Positions 1-8,071 of a stretch of DNA of 30,602 bases are shown here, piece after piece. Each line of letters begins with the position of its first letter. Positions within the stretch are counted from its first letter, which is position 1. The position numbers and the translations under genes are program-made. The notes beneath the pieces are model-generated. The model saw nothing but the letters and a program-made list of their open reading frames with translations, was not told where the DNA came from and made no database searches. The stretch comes from an uncultured Pseudomonadota bacterium (GTDB taxonomy: Bacteria > Myxococcota_A > UBA9042 > CAIXZC01), in assembly GCA_937884235.1 (NCBI GenBank), contig CALGBT010000102.1, forward strand, positions 1-30,602, in the 5' to 3' direction.

Positions 1-551
1 CCCAAGCGTTGAGCGACGCGCTAATTGAGCGCACGGGAGGCCTCCACGCCGGCCCCACGTTGGTCTTTAAGCTATTGCCAGACTGGAAAGGATTGATCGC
101 CGCATCGACACTCATCCGCCAGGGGGCCGAGGTCTGTCTCACCGGCATCGCCGACCCCGCCCAGGCACTGGCCCTCTCCGTCCTGCCTGAAATCTCCACG
201 GACGAAGGAGGGGCGCTGGTCACTGAGGGCCCACCGTCCTCGCGCAACCCGCATATGCCGGCTGCCCTGGCCTGCTATATCGGACGTAACGATGATGCGG
301 GTAGAGATGGCACAAAGGTAGTATTGCGGATCAATGACCTGCTGGTGGCCAACAATCGCCGGACCAGAGTTCTGGCGGCCAGCATCCGGACTCCGGACAA
401 GCTCAATGCGTTGGTCCGTCGCCTCTCCCGACGAAAAGTCAACGTGGTGGACGTGACTCTCTCCTTCGAGATGTTGCGGGACGTGGTCCTGGACAAAGTG
501 ACCCATGCGGCAATCGGCGAATTCGATGCGCTGGAGGAAGTCCCGCTGTGA
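1..551 (+). CDS. Transaldolase-family protein, 3' part (truncated by window edge)
   Basis: The frame is open to the left edge, so the gene starts upstream; the first possible start inside the window is a TTG at 9. About 180 residues are visible. The motif FKLLPDWKGL (around residue 20 of the visible part) matches the strand that carries the Schiff-base lysine in transaldolase and fructose-6-phosphate aldolase ('KVPVTxEGL'). It is followed by TGIADPAQAL, CYIGRNDD, TRVLAASIRTP and a C-terminal IGEFDAL, in the same order as in that family. The expected role is a class I aldolase transferring three-carbon units between sugar phosphates in the cytoplasm. A ~20-residue insert (STDEGGALVTEGPPSSRNPH) separates the PAQAL helix from the YIGR strand. 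Its TGA stop overlaps the next gene's GTG by 4 nt, which suggests translational coupling. The family call is by recalled alignment; which subfamily it belongs to cannot be decided without the N-terminus. Confidence 0.75.
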   Translation, partial: QALSDALIERTGGLHAGPTLVFKLLPDWKGLIAASTLIRQGAEVCLTGIADPAQALALSVLPEISTDEGGALVTEGPPSSRNPHMPAALACYIGRNDDAGRDGTKVVLRINDLLVANNRRTRVLAASIRTPDKLNALVRRLSRRKVNVVDVTLSFEMLRDVVLDKVTHAAIGEFDALEEVPL

Positions 552-1261
552 TCGCACCCATCCCCGTCGACTTGCGCGATCCCTTCGTCAACGCCATCAA
601 GGATTACCAAATGCTTGAGGCAGGTGACCGTGTCCTGGTTGCCGTGTCGGGCGGCAAAGACAGCTTCGCCCTGATGCATCTCTTCGGCCGGTTGCAGGCG
701 GAGTGTTTCCCCGACGTATCTTTCGTCGCGACCAAGATCCGGACGGACATCACGTGAAGCGGCTCCATCCCCGTGGAGGTCCTCCGCGAGCAGGCAGACC
801 AATTCGGCTTCGAATGGGAGGAGGTCTTCTACCCCATCGCCCAGGAGTCGAAGCGCAAAGTTGACTGTTTCTACTGCGCTTTGAGGCGCCGCGCCGCGAT
901 GATCAAACTCTGCTTTGACAAAGGGTACAACAAGATCGCTTTTGGCCACCACCTCGACGACATCATCGAGACCCTCCTCATGAACATGGTGCACCACGGC
1001 AACATCTCTACCATGCCACCACGAGTGCAACTCTTCGAAGGTCGCGTCACCATCATCCGCCCTCTGGCGTTCATCCGCGAAGAGCAGTGCCGGGACTACG
1101 CCCAATCACAGATATTCGTGCCACCCAAATGTCGCTGCACTGGTCTCGACGAGTCGGTCCGCCGTGAAACCAAAGAGTTTATCGCTCGCCTCGAAGAGCA
1201 GGTTCCTGCGGTCAAGCAGAACCTGCTTCATTTCCTGCAGACCGTCAGGTCAGCCCCTTAG
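548..1261 (+). CDS. TtcA-like PP-loop tRNA thiolation protein with in-frame TGA (candidate selenocysteine at codon 70)
   Basis: The frame runs from GTG 548 to TAG 1259-1261 with one in-frame TGA at 755-757, giving 237 residues if the TGA is read. Before the TGA: DRVLVAVSGGKDSF, the PP-loop (S34-GGKD-S39) that binds ATP. After it: DCFYCALRRR (C107/C110), KIAFGHHLDDIIETLLMN, a MPP motif, IRPLAFIREE and PPKCRC (C195/C197). All are hallmarks of TtcA-type enzymes, which use a Cys-liganded Fe-S cluster and ATP to put sulfur on tRNA cytidine 32. Both halves are needed for one enzyme and no frame change is required. The TGA falls at TDIT-U-SGSIP, in the region after strand 2 of the nucleotide-binding fold. 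A hairpin fitting a bacterial SECIS follows (772-788). Selenocysteine insertion is the preferred reading; a nonsense mutation or sequencing error cannot be excluded from one sequence. The 3' end overlaps the convergent methyltransferase gene by 4 nt. Confidence 0.72.
772..788 (+). promoter_or_regulatory. Candidate bacterial SECIS hairpin in the TtcA-like gene
   Basis: The arms CGTGGAG (772-778) and CTCCGCG (782-788) form 7 pairs (one a U-G wobble) around the three-base loop GTC (779-781). The loop begins at the 22nd base after the TGA at 755-757 and begins with G. If the closing pair opens, the loop reads GGTCC, which contains the GGUC of the E. coli fdhF SECIS loop. Established knowledge: bacterial SECIS elements lie inside the coding region just 3' of the UGA and present a G-containing short loop to SelB. 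An alternative, weaker fold (GCGG/CCGC with CTCC/GGAG, 760-787) competes with it. Confidence 0.6.
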
Positions 1262-4200
1262 AACAAGGCTGCCTGTTGCCCCGATCGCTTGCGGAGCGCG
1301 TCCTGCAACTCGAGCACCGGTAGTGCCGCCAATTCGCATTCGGCCCAACCCTTGCGTCGGGCAACAGGACCGGCCCCGTTGGGGATCGTCGCAAGAAGTG
1401 CATCAGGCCCTTTGCGAAGCAGCAGCTTGAAGGCCTCGAGGGCCAGCGTTGTGGTCCGCTCGGCCGGCGGGACCTCACGGTCCACCCGCCAGAATCCCCG
1501 GGGGTCCAGGCGCACCCTGGTGGCGCCATGGTTAAGCGCCGCCACAGACAGATTGCAATCAGCGAGAATACCGGCGAGGTCGTCGACTGTCAGTCCGAGT
1601 GCCTCTGCCACCAATGCCTCGATGGCCGCCACCGCCCGCCGGCGCGCCATCGCGTCATGCAGAAAGTGCGCCCCCCATGGCCGCCCAGTCAGCAACGGCA
1701 ATCGCTTGCGCAGGTCCAGCCAAAGCGGAGCAAACCACGGGTGAGGGCCGCACAACCGCAGCGCCAGCAACGCGACCTCTTCAGTGCGGATGGCACCTGG
1801 CTCCGGCAAGGGTAATGCGGCCAGATGGTGGCGGTCGAGTTGCGTTCCCGCACACCTCAGGCGAGCTGATGCATCAATGCAGAAGGAGTTGAGCGCAGCT
1901 ACCACCAGGAGTTGTCGCACCGGGTCAGCAAGGTGCAGCACCGCGGCCTTGTCGGTGCACGGCAGGGGAGGGACCAGCGCCGCCACAACGGTGCGAGTAT
2001 TGGTGGCGTTGGTGATGCGCCGTACCGCCACTTTGTACTCCGGAATGGTGCGCGGCCGCGCCTCATCGAGGTCCATGTAGAAGCGGGCCTCCAGCGTCCG
2101 TTCCGGCCAACTCCCCGCCGGGCTCCAGCGGCCATTTCCCGGCATACTCCAGTTTGATGCGGCGAAGTCGTAGGCCTGTATCATGGTCCCCTGGTAGACC
2201 GGAAGCGCCAATTGCTCCGGCCGCACTTCACCCATTGGCCGCAGAAGCCCCAGCGAGTCAACCAGCCAGCCATGATCCAGCCAGTGCTCGACTGGGAAGA
2301 ACTGGGTCATGGCACCGCCCGCATCATGCTCACGCAGATAGCTGGCGGCCCAGGCCCCACGCCCGCGCACCATGACACCCTGCCCCCTCGCCTCCACCTT
2401 CTCCAGTGCTTGCCGAGCAGCCGCGGTGGCAGTTTCGGCGAATGGCGGCAGTGCAGAACTCCCACGTGGCTTTGCGGCTGGCTCGATAGTCACCCACCGG
2501 GCAGCAACACCGTCTCCGTTCAGCCCTTCGCTGTCTGAGTTGAGGAAAGAGGCCCGGATGGCCCCGGTCCTTCCACCTTTGCCCGTGATGACAACCGCGA
2601 AGCGGAACCGCCCGTCGATGGGGAAATGTCGCCGTCGGTTGTCCATGCCATAGAGCAGCTCCCATCTCCCCTTCGAAACCAGCATTTGCCGCAACTCGCC
2701 GGCCCCCACATCGGCATAGATCCCGGCCGGAACGATGAAGCCCAGGCGACCGCCGGTTCGACAGAGGGCAAAGCCCTGTTCGACAAAGAGCTTGTAGGTG
2801 TTGGTATCACCGGCCCCCTGCGCAACAAAGGGAGTCTCGCGGGCTTGCCTCATCAGGGCCTTCTGGAATCGCCCGGCGGGCTCATGACGCCCCCTGAGCC
2901 AATTGGTAAGTGCGCGTAGCGGCACGCCATTCGCCTCCCGGTTCCCCCCCTTGATGACCTCCCACGGCGGGTTTCCCACAACCGCGTCGAAGCCCGCCCG
3001 GCGGCGGGCAAAAACCTCGGGAAACTCTAGCTCCCAATGAAAGAAGGAGTACTCACGTGCCAGCTCAGAGATTTGCTCCTGCCGGGCGCAACGACCACCA
3101 TACCAATCATCGGGAAGGAGCCCCTCGCAGGGCTGGTCAGGGGGCCAGAACCAGAGAGCACACCAGGTATCTAGATGGCCCTTCAACTCCAGTCTGGCCG
3201 GCGAGTCGAGAAACTGCTCGCGATAGTGGGCACGCTTCAGGTCGGGAAACTGCACGGGGAGCCGCTGCAGCTTCTCCATGCCCCGAGCAAGAACGGTCTG
3301 TAGTTCACTACCGCGCGTGGAATCGGAGGCAAATGGAAGACGTGGTTGCCAGGCCGCAGTGGCCAGCGGCGAAAGCTGACGCGACGATTTTTCAAAACAA
3401 CTGCGTGCCGCAAGTGAGTGTTCCGCCTGCGCCTGCCAGGCGCGCAGGGGGTAGGTCTCCAGATCGGCCAGAGAAGCGCCTACCAGCGAGTCCCCCACCT
3501 TTAACTTATGGGAGAGGAAGGTCAACGGGAGGTGCCTGTCCATGGTCTCCAGCCACAGTGAGAATCGGGCAAGCTCAACACTGATTGGGTCGAGATCAAC
3601 GCCGTAGAGACAACACTCCACCACGTGACGCCGGACATGCGCCAGTAGTATCTCCTGAAACCGGTCATCGGTGCGGGAGAGGGGCACCTCAAATTCCCGC
3701 CCGACTCCCCAGCGGATTACCGTCTTTCCTTCGGCCGCAGATAGTCTTCCATGGAAGTCCAGGCTCTGGATGGCGGCCTCGCTGAGGCAGCGCAAGGCAG
3801 CCACCAGGAAGGCTCCAGAGCCCATTGCTGGGTCGCACACTCGAAGCTGCAGGAGTTGCTCCGGCGGCACCGGCCCATCACCGTCCTGGCAAAGCGGCCG
3901 CAAAGTCCTTTCCACTACCGCCTGCGCAAGTGTGAGCGGTGTGTAGAAGGCACCGCTTGCCTTTCGCTGATGCCGCGAGCGGACCAACTCAAGGGCGCCG
4001 GAATCCCTCACCTTGGGAGCTCCTTCCAGGAACGCCTGGTAGAGCTGTCCGACGTAGTCGGCTTCTAGCGCGGCGAAGTCGATTCTCTGCCCCCGACGAT
4101 TGCAGCAGAGCCGCTGGAGAATCTGCCACACCACGGCATCGCTGGGCCCCCGGGTCGGGTCTTCAAGTACAGCCATCGCCCTGGCGACCCCGTCTGCGGC

Positions 4201-4596
4201 GGCACTATCACCCGGCTCAAGCAGTTCCCCACCGTAGGGCCGGATGGGCAGGTCCGGGTGGGAAGAGCCTTCGCAGACCAGGCGCACCAGACTGAGGAGA
4301 CGTGGCCAGGCCGAGAACCGAAGCTCCAGTTCGTGGTCCTGACGGGCGGCAATCTCTCCCAGTTGACGCCACAGACCGTGGAGCGAATATGACCCCACAT
4401 AGACCGGGCTGTGGACGGGGAGCAACCGGCGACTTTCGGCAAAGCCAATGGCCACTAGCCGCAGAGCCCATCTAACGCCTGCCTGGTAACGGTTCCGCGC
4501 ACTAACTGACGAAAGCTCAGGGGAGCATGGCAGGTCGTTCCACAGAATTTCAATGGCCTCCCTCGCTCGTGCGCCCATGCTCTTTTCAAACCCCAT
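1258..4596 (-). CDS. N6-adenine DNA methyltransferase, Eco57I/DrmMI-like
   Basis: This is a protein of 1112 residues. Motif X is SGAFYTP (214-220), the SAM-binding motif I is DPAMGSGAFL (255-264), and the catalytic motif IV is NPPW (542-545) within FDAVVGNPPW, preceded by HWELEFPEVF. This layout is that of large gamma-type N6-adenine methyltransferases, including Eco57I-like type IIG enzymes, BREX PglX and DISARM DrmMI. The ~550 residues after NPPW would hold a target-recognition region. I see no endonuclease motif, so it is more likely a modification component than a self-contained restriction enzyme. ATG 4596 overlaps the end of the helicase gene by 11 nt, so the two are co-translated and probably act together. 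GGGGGG 5-10 nt upstream serves as the ribosome binding site. DrmMI is the closest arrangement I can name, because of the helicase partner. Confidence 0.85.
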   Translation of the reverse strand: MGFEKSMGARAREAIEILWNDLPCSPELSSVSARNRYQAGVRWALRLVAIGFAESRRLLPVHSPVYVGSYSLHGLWRQLGEIAARQDHELELRFSAWPRLLSLVRLVCEGSSHPDLPIRPYGGELLEPGDSAAADGVARAMAVLEDPTRGPSDAVVWQILQRLCCNRRGQRIDFAALEADYVGQLYQAFLEGAPKVRDSGALELVRSRHQRKASGAFYTPLTLAQAVVERTLRPLCQDGDGPVPPEQLLQLRVCDPAMGSGAFLVAALRCLSEAAIQSLDFHGRLSAAEGKTVIRWGVGREFEVPLSRTDDRFQEILLAHVRRHVVECCLYGVDLDPISVELARFSLWLETMDRHLPLTFLSHKLKVGDSLVGASLADLETYPLRAWQAQAEHSLAARSCFEKSSRQLSPLATAAWQPRLPFASDSTRGSELQTVLARGMEKLQRLPVQFPDLKRAHYREQFLDSPARLELKGHLDTWCALWFWPPDQPCEGLLPDDWYGGRCARQEQISELAREYSFFHWELEFPEVFARRRAGFDAVVGNPPWEVIKGGNREANGVPLRALTNWLRGRHEPAGRFQKALMRQARETPFVAQGAGDTNTYKLFVEQGFALCRTGGRLGFIVPAGIYADVGAGELRQMLVSKGRWELLYGMDNRRRHFPIDGRFRFAVVITGKGGRTGAIRASFLNSDSEGLNGDGVAARWVTIEPAAKPRGSSALPPFAETATAAARQALEKVEARGQGVMVRGRGAWAASYLREHDAGGAMTQFFPVEHWLDHGWLVDSLGLLRPMGEVRPEQLALPVYQGTMIQAYDFAASNWSMPGNGRWSPAGSWPERTLEARFYMDLDEARPRTIPEYKVAVRRITNATNTRTVVAALVPPLPCTDKAAVLHLADPVRQLLVVAALNSFCIDASARLRCAGTQLDRHHLAALPLPEPGAIRTEEVALLALRLCGPHPWFAPLWLDLRKRLPLLTGRPWGAHFLHDAMARRRAVAAIEALVAEALGLTVDDLAGILADCNLSVAALNHGATRVRLDPRGFWRVDREVPPAERTTTLALEAFKLLLRKGPDALLATIPNGAGPVARRKGWAECELAALPVLELQDALRKRSGQQAALF

Positions 4597-7500
4597 TGTT
4601 CCCCCCCGGCCAGATGTAGATGATTCCCTCGCAGCGGATGGTCAGTGGGGCCAGCAGGCGATGGCGCCTGGCCACGGCCTCATCGGCCCGCTCTGCCTCC
4701 CGTTCGATGGCCGCCAGCAAACGCTCCCGCCGCGCCTCAGCCCGCCCCACCTCCTGCCGTAGCTCTGCCGAGCGCAGCGCCAGTTCCGCCGCCAACTGAG
4801 GAAATAGAATCCCCCCGCGCTGGCGCTGCTCAAGCCTTGCCAGAGCCTCTGCGGGACCGCGCTCCAGGCCAGATGACAGTTCCTTGGTCCGTTGTTGCAC
4901 AGCACCACTGAGCCCGGCGAGAAGGTCATCACGGTGGCTGGCAAGTGCCGCCTCCAACTGACGGTTTCGTTGGCCACCAAAGTGCTGCAGGTGCAATGAC
5001 ACCATCTGCGCCAGTCTCTCGCGCGACTCCGTGGGAAGGCCGCTACACAACTCTGTATGGCCGGCGAGGACACCGTTGACCAATCCTCGTCGGGCCGGTT
5101 CAAGGGGTCCTACCCGTAGCTCTTCCGGAGGGTGCAGCAACGGCAGCCAGAGTGGCAGTAGAGCCTGGTGGAGACTCGGGTTGCCCTGGGCCACCGCTGA
5201 CTCCAGGGCAAAAACCAGCAATCCGGGGTGCAGCCCTGCCGCACTATCGGCCATGACGGACAGCCAGGGTATCGTGCTCCTCCCGTCGTTCCTGGCCAAC
5301 AACCAGCGCAGCAGTGGGTGCCCGGGATGGACACGGGCATTCCTGATAGTGCCGTCGGCGACGAGCAGGTCCCCCTGAAAATCGAGCAACACTGATGAGC
5401 CGGGCATTCCAGACGGTCCGGCAGTGAGCGCAGACAAGGCAGAATCAAGGCCCCTCCCGCCTTGCACCTCAAGCGCCCCGCGCCCCTTCATCAGCAGAGT
5501 CGCAGCTGGCCAGGAGGCCCGCAGTAGCTCAGCCACAGCCTCTCGCATGGAGTGAGGGGTCGCTCCCAAGGCGGCACTCTGGGCAGCAAGCGCGGCTCGG
5601 GTTGTGCGCAACGGACCAGGGCGCGTGCACACCGCCGGGCCACTTTCATCTGCCGGCATCGGCGCAATCCGGAAGAGGGTCGGCACAACCCGGTCGTCGG
5701 GCTGCGGCAACGGTGAGAGGAAGGGAACCGCATGGCCGATGTCGCCGGAGATGCGCGTGACCTTGTCCTCCAGCCGCCGCTGCAGCCGCAACTCCTCCAC
5801 AGCCAGACTCCGGAAATGGAAGGATGTGACCGGGCGGTCCTGCCCGAGCCTGTCCAATCGCCCAACCCGCTGCTGCAACACAGCCGGATTCCACGGTAGG
5901 TCGTAGTGGAAGACGAGGCGGGCCTGATGGTGGAGGTTCAGTCCCTCAGCCAGCACGTCAGTACAGACCAGCAGTGCCACGCCGCTTGAGGCTGCGCAGA
6001 AGCGGGAAAGCGCCTCTCGCCGCTGAGCCGCGCCGGTCTGCCCGTTGACCCCGTCGTAGCGCCCAGCCAACTCCGGCAGGTGGCAGTCCACCGCCCGCAT
6101 CAACGCGTCCAGCGTGGCGACGTACTCAGTGAAGACCAGGGCTCGCTCTCCTTCCCTGGTGCCGCATATCTGCTGGCGCGCCCAATCGATCCATGCATCT
6201 CGGCGGCTATCGATTCCGCCAACGTCCTGAGGCTTGAGTTGTGAAAGCGCTTCTCCCAGCTCATCAAACGCGTTGAGATGGTGCGGGTAGTAGCGCGCCA
6301 TCCAGCCGCCAAGCCGACGGGTCACCCGGGACCAGGCCGGCTCGGCCAACTCGGTTCCCGCTCCAGCTGGAAGGCCGAGAGGCAGGGTCTTCACCTCCAA
6401 CCCGGCGTGGAGCCCCTCCCTGAAGGCCTGATAGCTGGCATCGAAAGCAGCCCAAGAGGAGAGGAGACGGCGGGAGAGGACCTCCATACTGAGGAGGGCA
6501 CCGGACTGCCGCTCCCCGCCCACATCAATGCCCCAGCGCAGAACACGCTCTCGGAGCTTGCGAAAGCGCTCAAGCACGTCCAACTCGGCCGGCTGGAAGT
6601 GGATTTGAATCGCCTCTGTCCCAGCCGGAGGAACGCCCCGGCCGGAGAGGCTTCGCCGGGTCCGCCTGATGACCACATCTCGCTGCCGACGACGCTCTGC
6701 CACGGTAGGAGCCGCGGTCTTGCGAAAGCGCACGGGGTCTAGAATCTCAAGGAGCCCGGTGTAAGAAGACGAGTACCCGTCGTGGGGAGTCGCAGTCAGG
6801 AAGACCCTGTGTTCGAACCATGGCGCCACTGTCCTCAGCATCCTGGTAAGAAGGGTCTCCGGGCCATTTGCTGACGGTGCCAGATGGTGAGCCTCATCCA
6901 CCACCAGCAGATCCCACGGGGCATGCGGATGAGGCGGAGACGAGCATCCAGCCATGAATGCCTCCAGCGGCCCACCGCCTTTCAGGTAGTGGGGGGATGC
7001 GATAATCCGAGGATAGAGGGACCAGGGGTTGCCCTGGTCACCAAGCTCCTTGCTGAGCCGGCCAGCCTCCGCACCATCAACGATGCGAAAGTCCAGTGCA
7101 AACCGTTGCCACAGCTCTCGCTGCCACTGTTCACGGAGTCCCGGGGGAGCCAGCACAAGGATACGGTGGATGCGGCGCCGCACCAGCAGCTCAGTCATGA
7201 TGAGACCTGCCTCTATGGTTTTGCCAAGGCCGACATCGTCCGCCAGCAGGAGACGGACGTTGGGTTGAGCCAGCGCCCGCTCCAGGGGTACCAGTTGATG
7301 AGGCAACGGACGGATGCCAACATAGAGTGGGGCCACCGGGGTGCAATCCAGGCTTACTCCAGCCTGCTCCATACCGGGAAAAGGGATTCCCGTCGCCCAT
7401 TTACGAGCCTGTAAGAGTGCTCGCATGAGTCGTAGGTCGGCTGCGCCAGCGGTCAGGCGCAGTCCCTCAGGGGGAAGCGTGAGTTCGCCTTCGAGGCCCC

Positions 7501-7705
7501 AGAGGATGGACTCGCTGACGGGAGCCTGACCATCGCCGTAGACGACCCGCACGAGCCTGCGGGCGGGGGCGCCGGAGAACTCGAAGGGGTCCACTTCCAC
7601 GACTACGGCTCGGCGATTGCGCACCGTCACAGCAGCCCCCGGAGCCGGCACCCGAGCCACCATCGCCTTCTCGCCTGCAGCCAGTTTCAATGCCGTCGAT
7701 GTCAC
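4586..7705 (-). CDS. SNF2-type (HepA/DrmD-like) helicase, SF2 ATPase
   Basis: This is a protein of 1039 residues. Walker A is LADDVGLGKT (to T163), the DEAH-type box is VVDEAHH (269-273 region), and motif III is LTATP (303-307). The C-terminal RecA-like lobe has VFTEYVATLDAL, VCTDVLAEGLNL and LQQRVGRLDRLGQ, as in SNF2/HepA ATPases that translocate on double-stranded DNA. The last ~120 residues are rich in Glu, Arg and Ala and look like coiled coil. No nuclease motif is evident. The GTG start at 7705 is supported by GGGAGGT spaced 5 nt upstream. In class 1 DISARM, the SNF2 helicase DrmD sits next to the methylase DrmMI; the same order and overlap are seen here, but DrmA, DrmB and DrmC are not in the window. 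A role in phage defence or DNA modification is inferred from the partner gene. Confidence 0.85.
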   Translation of the reverse strand: MTSTALKLAAGEKAMVARVPAPGAAVTVRNRRAVVVEVDPFEFSGAPARRLVRVVYGDGQAPVSESILWGLEGELTLPPEGLRLTAGAADLRLMRALLQARKWATGIPFPGMEQAGVSLDCTPVAPLYVGIRPLPHQLVPLERALAQPNVRLLLADDVGLGKTIEAGLIMTELLVRRRIHRILVLAPPGLREQWQRELWQRFALDFRIVDGAEAGRLSKELGDQGNPWSLYPRIIASPHYLKGGGPLEAFMAGCSSPPHPHAPWDLLVVDEAHHLAPSANGPETLLTRMLRTVAPWFEHRVFLTATPHDGYSSSYTGLLEILDPVRFRKTAAPTVAERRRQRDVVIRRTRRSLSGRGVPPAGTEAIQIHFQPAELDVLERFRKLRERVLRWGIDVGGERQSGALLSMEVLSRRLLSSWAAFDASYQAFREGLHAGLEVKTLPLGLPAGAGTELAEPAWSRVTRRLGGWMARYYPHHLNAFDELGEALSQLKPQDVGGIDSRRDAWIDWARQQICGTREGERALVFTEYVATLDALMRAVDCHLPELAGRYDGVNGQTGAAQRREALSRFCAASSGVALLVCTDVLAEGLNLHHQARLVFHYDLPWNPAVLQQRVGRLDRLGQDRPVTSFHFRSLAVEELRLQRRLEDKVTRISGDIGHAVPFLSPLPQPDDRVVPTLFRIAPMPADESGPAVCTRPGPLRTTRAALAAQSAALGATPHSMREAVAELLRASWPAATLLMKGRGALEVQGGRGLDSALSALTAGPSGMPGSSVLLDFQGDLLVADGTIRNARVHPGHPLLRWLLARNDGRSTIPWLSVMADSAAGLHPGLLVFALESAVAQGNPSLHQALLPLWLPLLHPPEELRVGPLEPARRGLVNGVLAGHTELCSGLPTESRERLAQMVSLHLQHFGGQRNRQLEAALASHRDDLLAGLSGAVQQRTKELSSGLERGPAEALARLEQRQRGGILFPQLAAELALRSAELRQEVGRAEARRERLLAAIEREAERADEAVARRHRLLAPLTIRCEGIIYIWPGGNNGV

Positions 7706-7775
7706 CAGCGACCTCCCAGCCGACCCCTTCTATTTCCAGGACCACCTACTATCTATATCGGGAGGAAGGAGCGCG

Positions 7776-7859
7776 ATGACTCGCCTACAGAGTGTTTTTT
7801 CTGTAACTTTGTTGCTGCTTCTGGCTCTATCAATTATTGGAGGCGCCCGAATCGGGTGA
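7776..7859 (+). CDS. 27-residue hydrophobic peptide gene
   Basis: ATG 7776 is preceded by GGAGGAAGGA (7761-7770), one of the strongest ribosome binding sites in the window. The product has an N-terminal MTRLQS, a run of ~15 hydrophobic residues rich in Leu, and ends GGARIG before a TGA at 7857-7859. Reading that TGA through would add only two residues before another TGA, so it is taken as a true stop. The product would be a single membrane helix or a signal-peptide-like segment. Its stop lies 5 nt before the ATG of the next small gene, whose own ribosome binding site is poor, so this peptide may also act as a leader that couples translation. I do not recognise a family. Confidence 0.55.
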   Translation: MTRLQSVFSVTLLLLLALSIIGGARIG

Positions 7860-7864
7860 CGCGT

Positions 7865-8071
7865 ATGAACGAGAACTGGCTGCTACTGCTCTTCCTGGTT
7901 GTCTGGATCTTCCTGCAGGCCTACTTGCTTCCCCGCCTGGGAGTCTCTACGTGAATGAGCAACTCCTGCGATCTGGATTCAGATCGCACACGAAAGGCGC
8001 CCATCTCCACCAATGCCGATGGCCAGACCACAGACCCGGTGGATTCGCCTGGCGAACCATCAGGTCGTTAG
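7865..8071 (+). CDS. Small membrane selenoprotein candidate (68 residues, Sec at codon 30)
   Basis: ATG 7865 opens a frame of 29 codons, an in-frame TGA at 7952-7954, then 38 more codons to TAG 8069-8071. Residues ~5-24 are a hydrophobic helix with Trp and Leu. It is followed by PRLGVST-U-MSNSCDLD, then a polar tail ending in PVDSPGEPSGR. Sec30 and Cys35 would form a U-x4-C pair directly at the membrane surface. By the positive-inside rule the Arg/Lys-containing tail favours a cytoplasmic C-terminus; this is weak evidence. A perfect 9-bp hairpin with a GATT loop follows the TGA at SECIS distance. A 29-residue membrane peptide stopping at the TGA is the alternative product. I cannot name a family; a thiol/selenol redox or metal-handling role is inference only. 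No clear terminator is visible in 8072-8211, which holds only a T7 run (8177-8183). Confidence 0.68.
7967..7988 (+). promoter_or_regulatory. Candidate bacterial SECIS hairpin in the small membrane-protein gene
   Basis: The arms TGCGATCTG (7967-7975) and CAGATCGCA (7980-7988) are perfectly complementary over 9 bp and enclose the tetraloop GATT (7976-7979). The loop begins with G at the 22nd base after the TGA at 7952-7954, the same distance as in the TtcA-like gene. The known bacterial SECIS consensus needs a stem with a short apical loop carrying G in its first positions, roughly 16-37 bases after the UGA; this element meets it. It is too far from any stop codon and lacks a T-run, so it is not an intrinsic terminator. 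Confidence 0.7.

Noticed and set aside
548..757. Reading the TtcA-like locus as two separate genes (548-757 and 773-1261)
   Set aside because: Both parts are in one frame, each has only half of the TtcA motif set, and the second part would need a GTG at 773 lying inside the hairpin with no ribosome binding site.
1258..7705. A complete DISARM or BREX system
   Set aside because: Only the helicase and methylase are present; flanking genes are tRNA modification and small membrane proteins, not DrmA/B/C, PglZ or BrxC.
7776..7868. A third selenoprotein by readthrough of the TGA at 7857-7859
   Set aside because: Only two codons follow before another TGA and no hairpin sits at the right distance.
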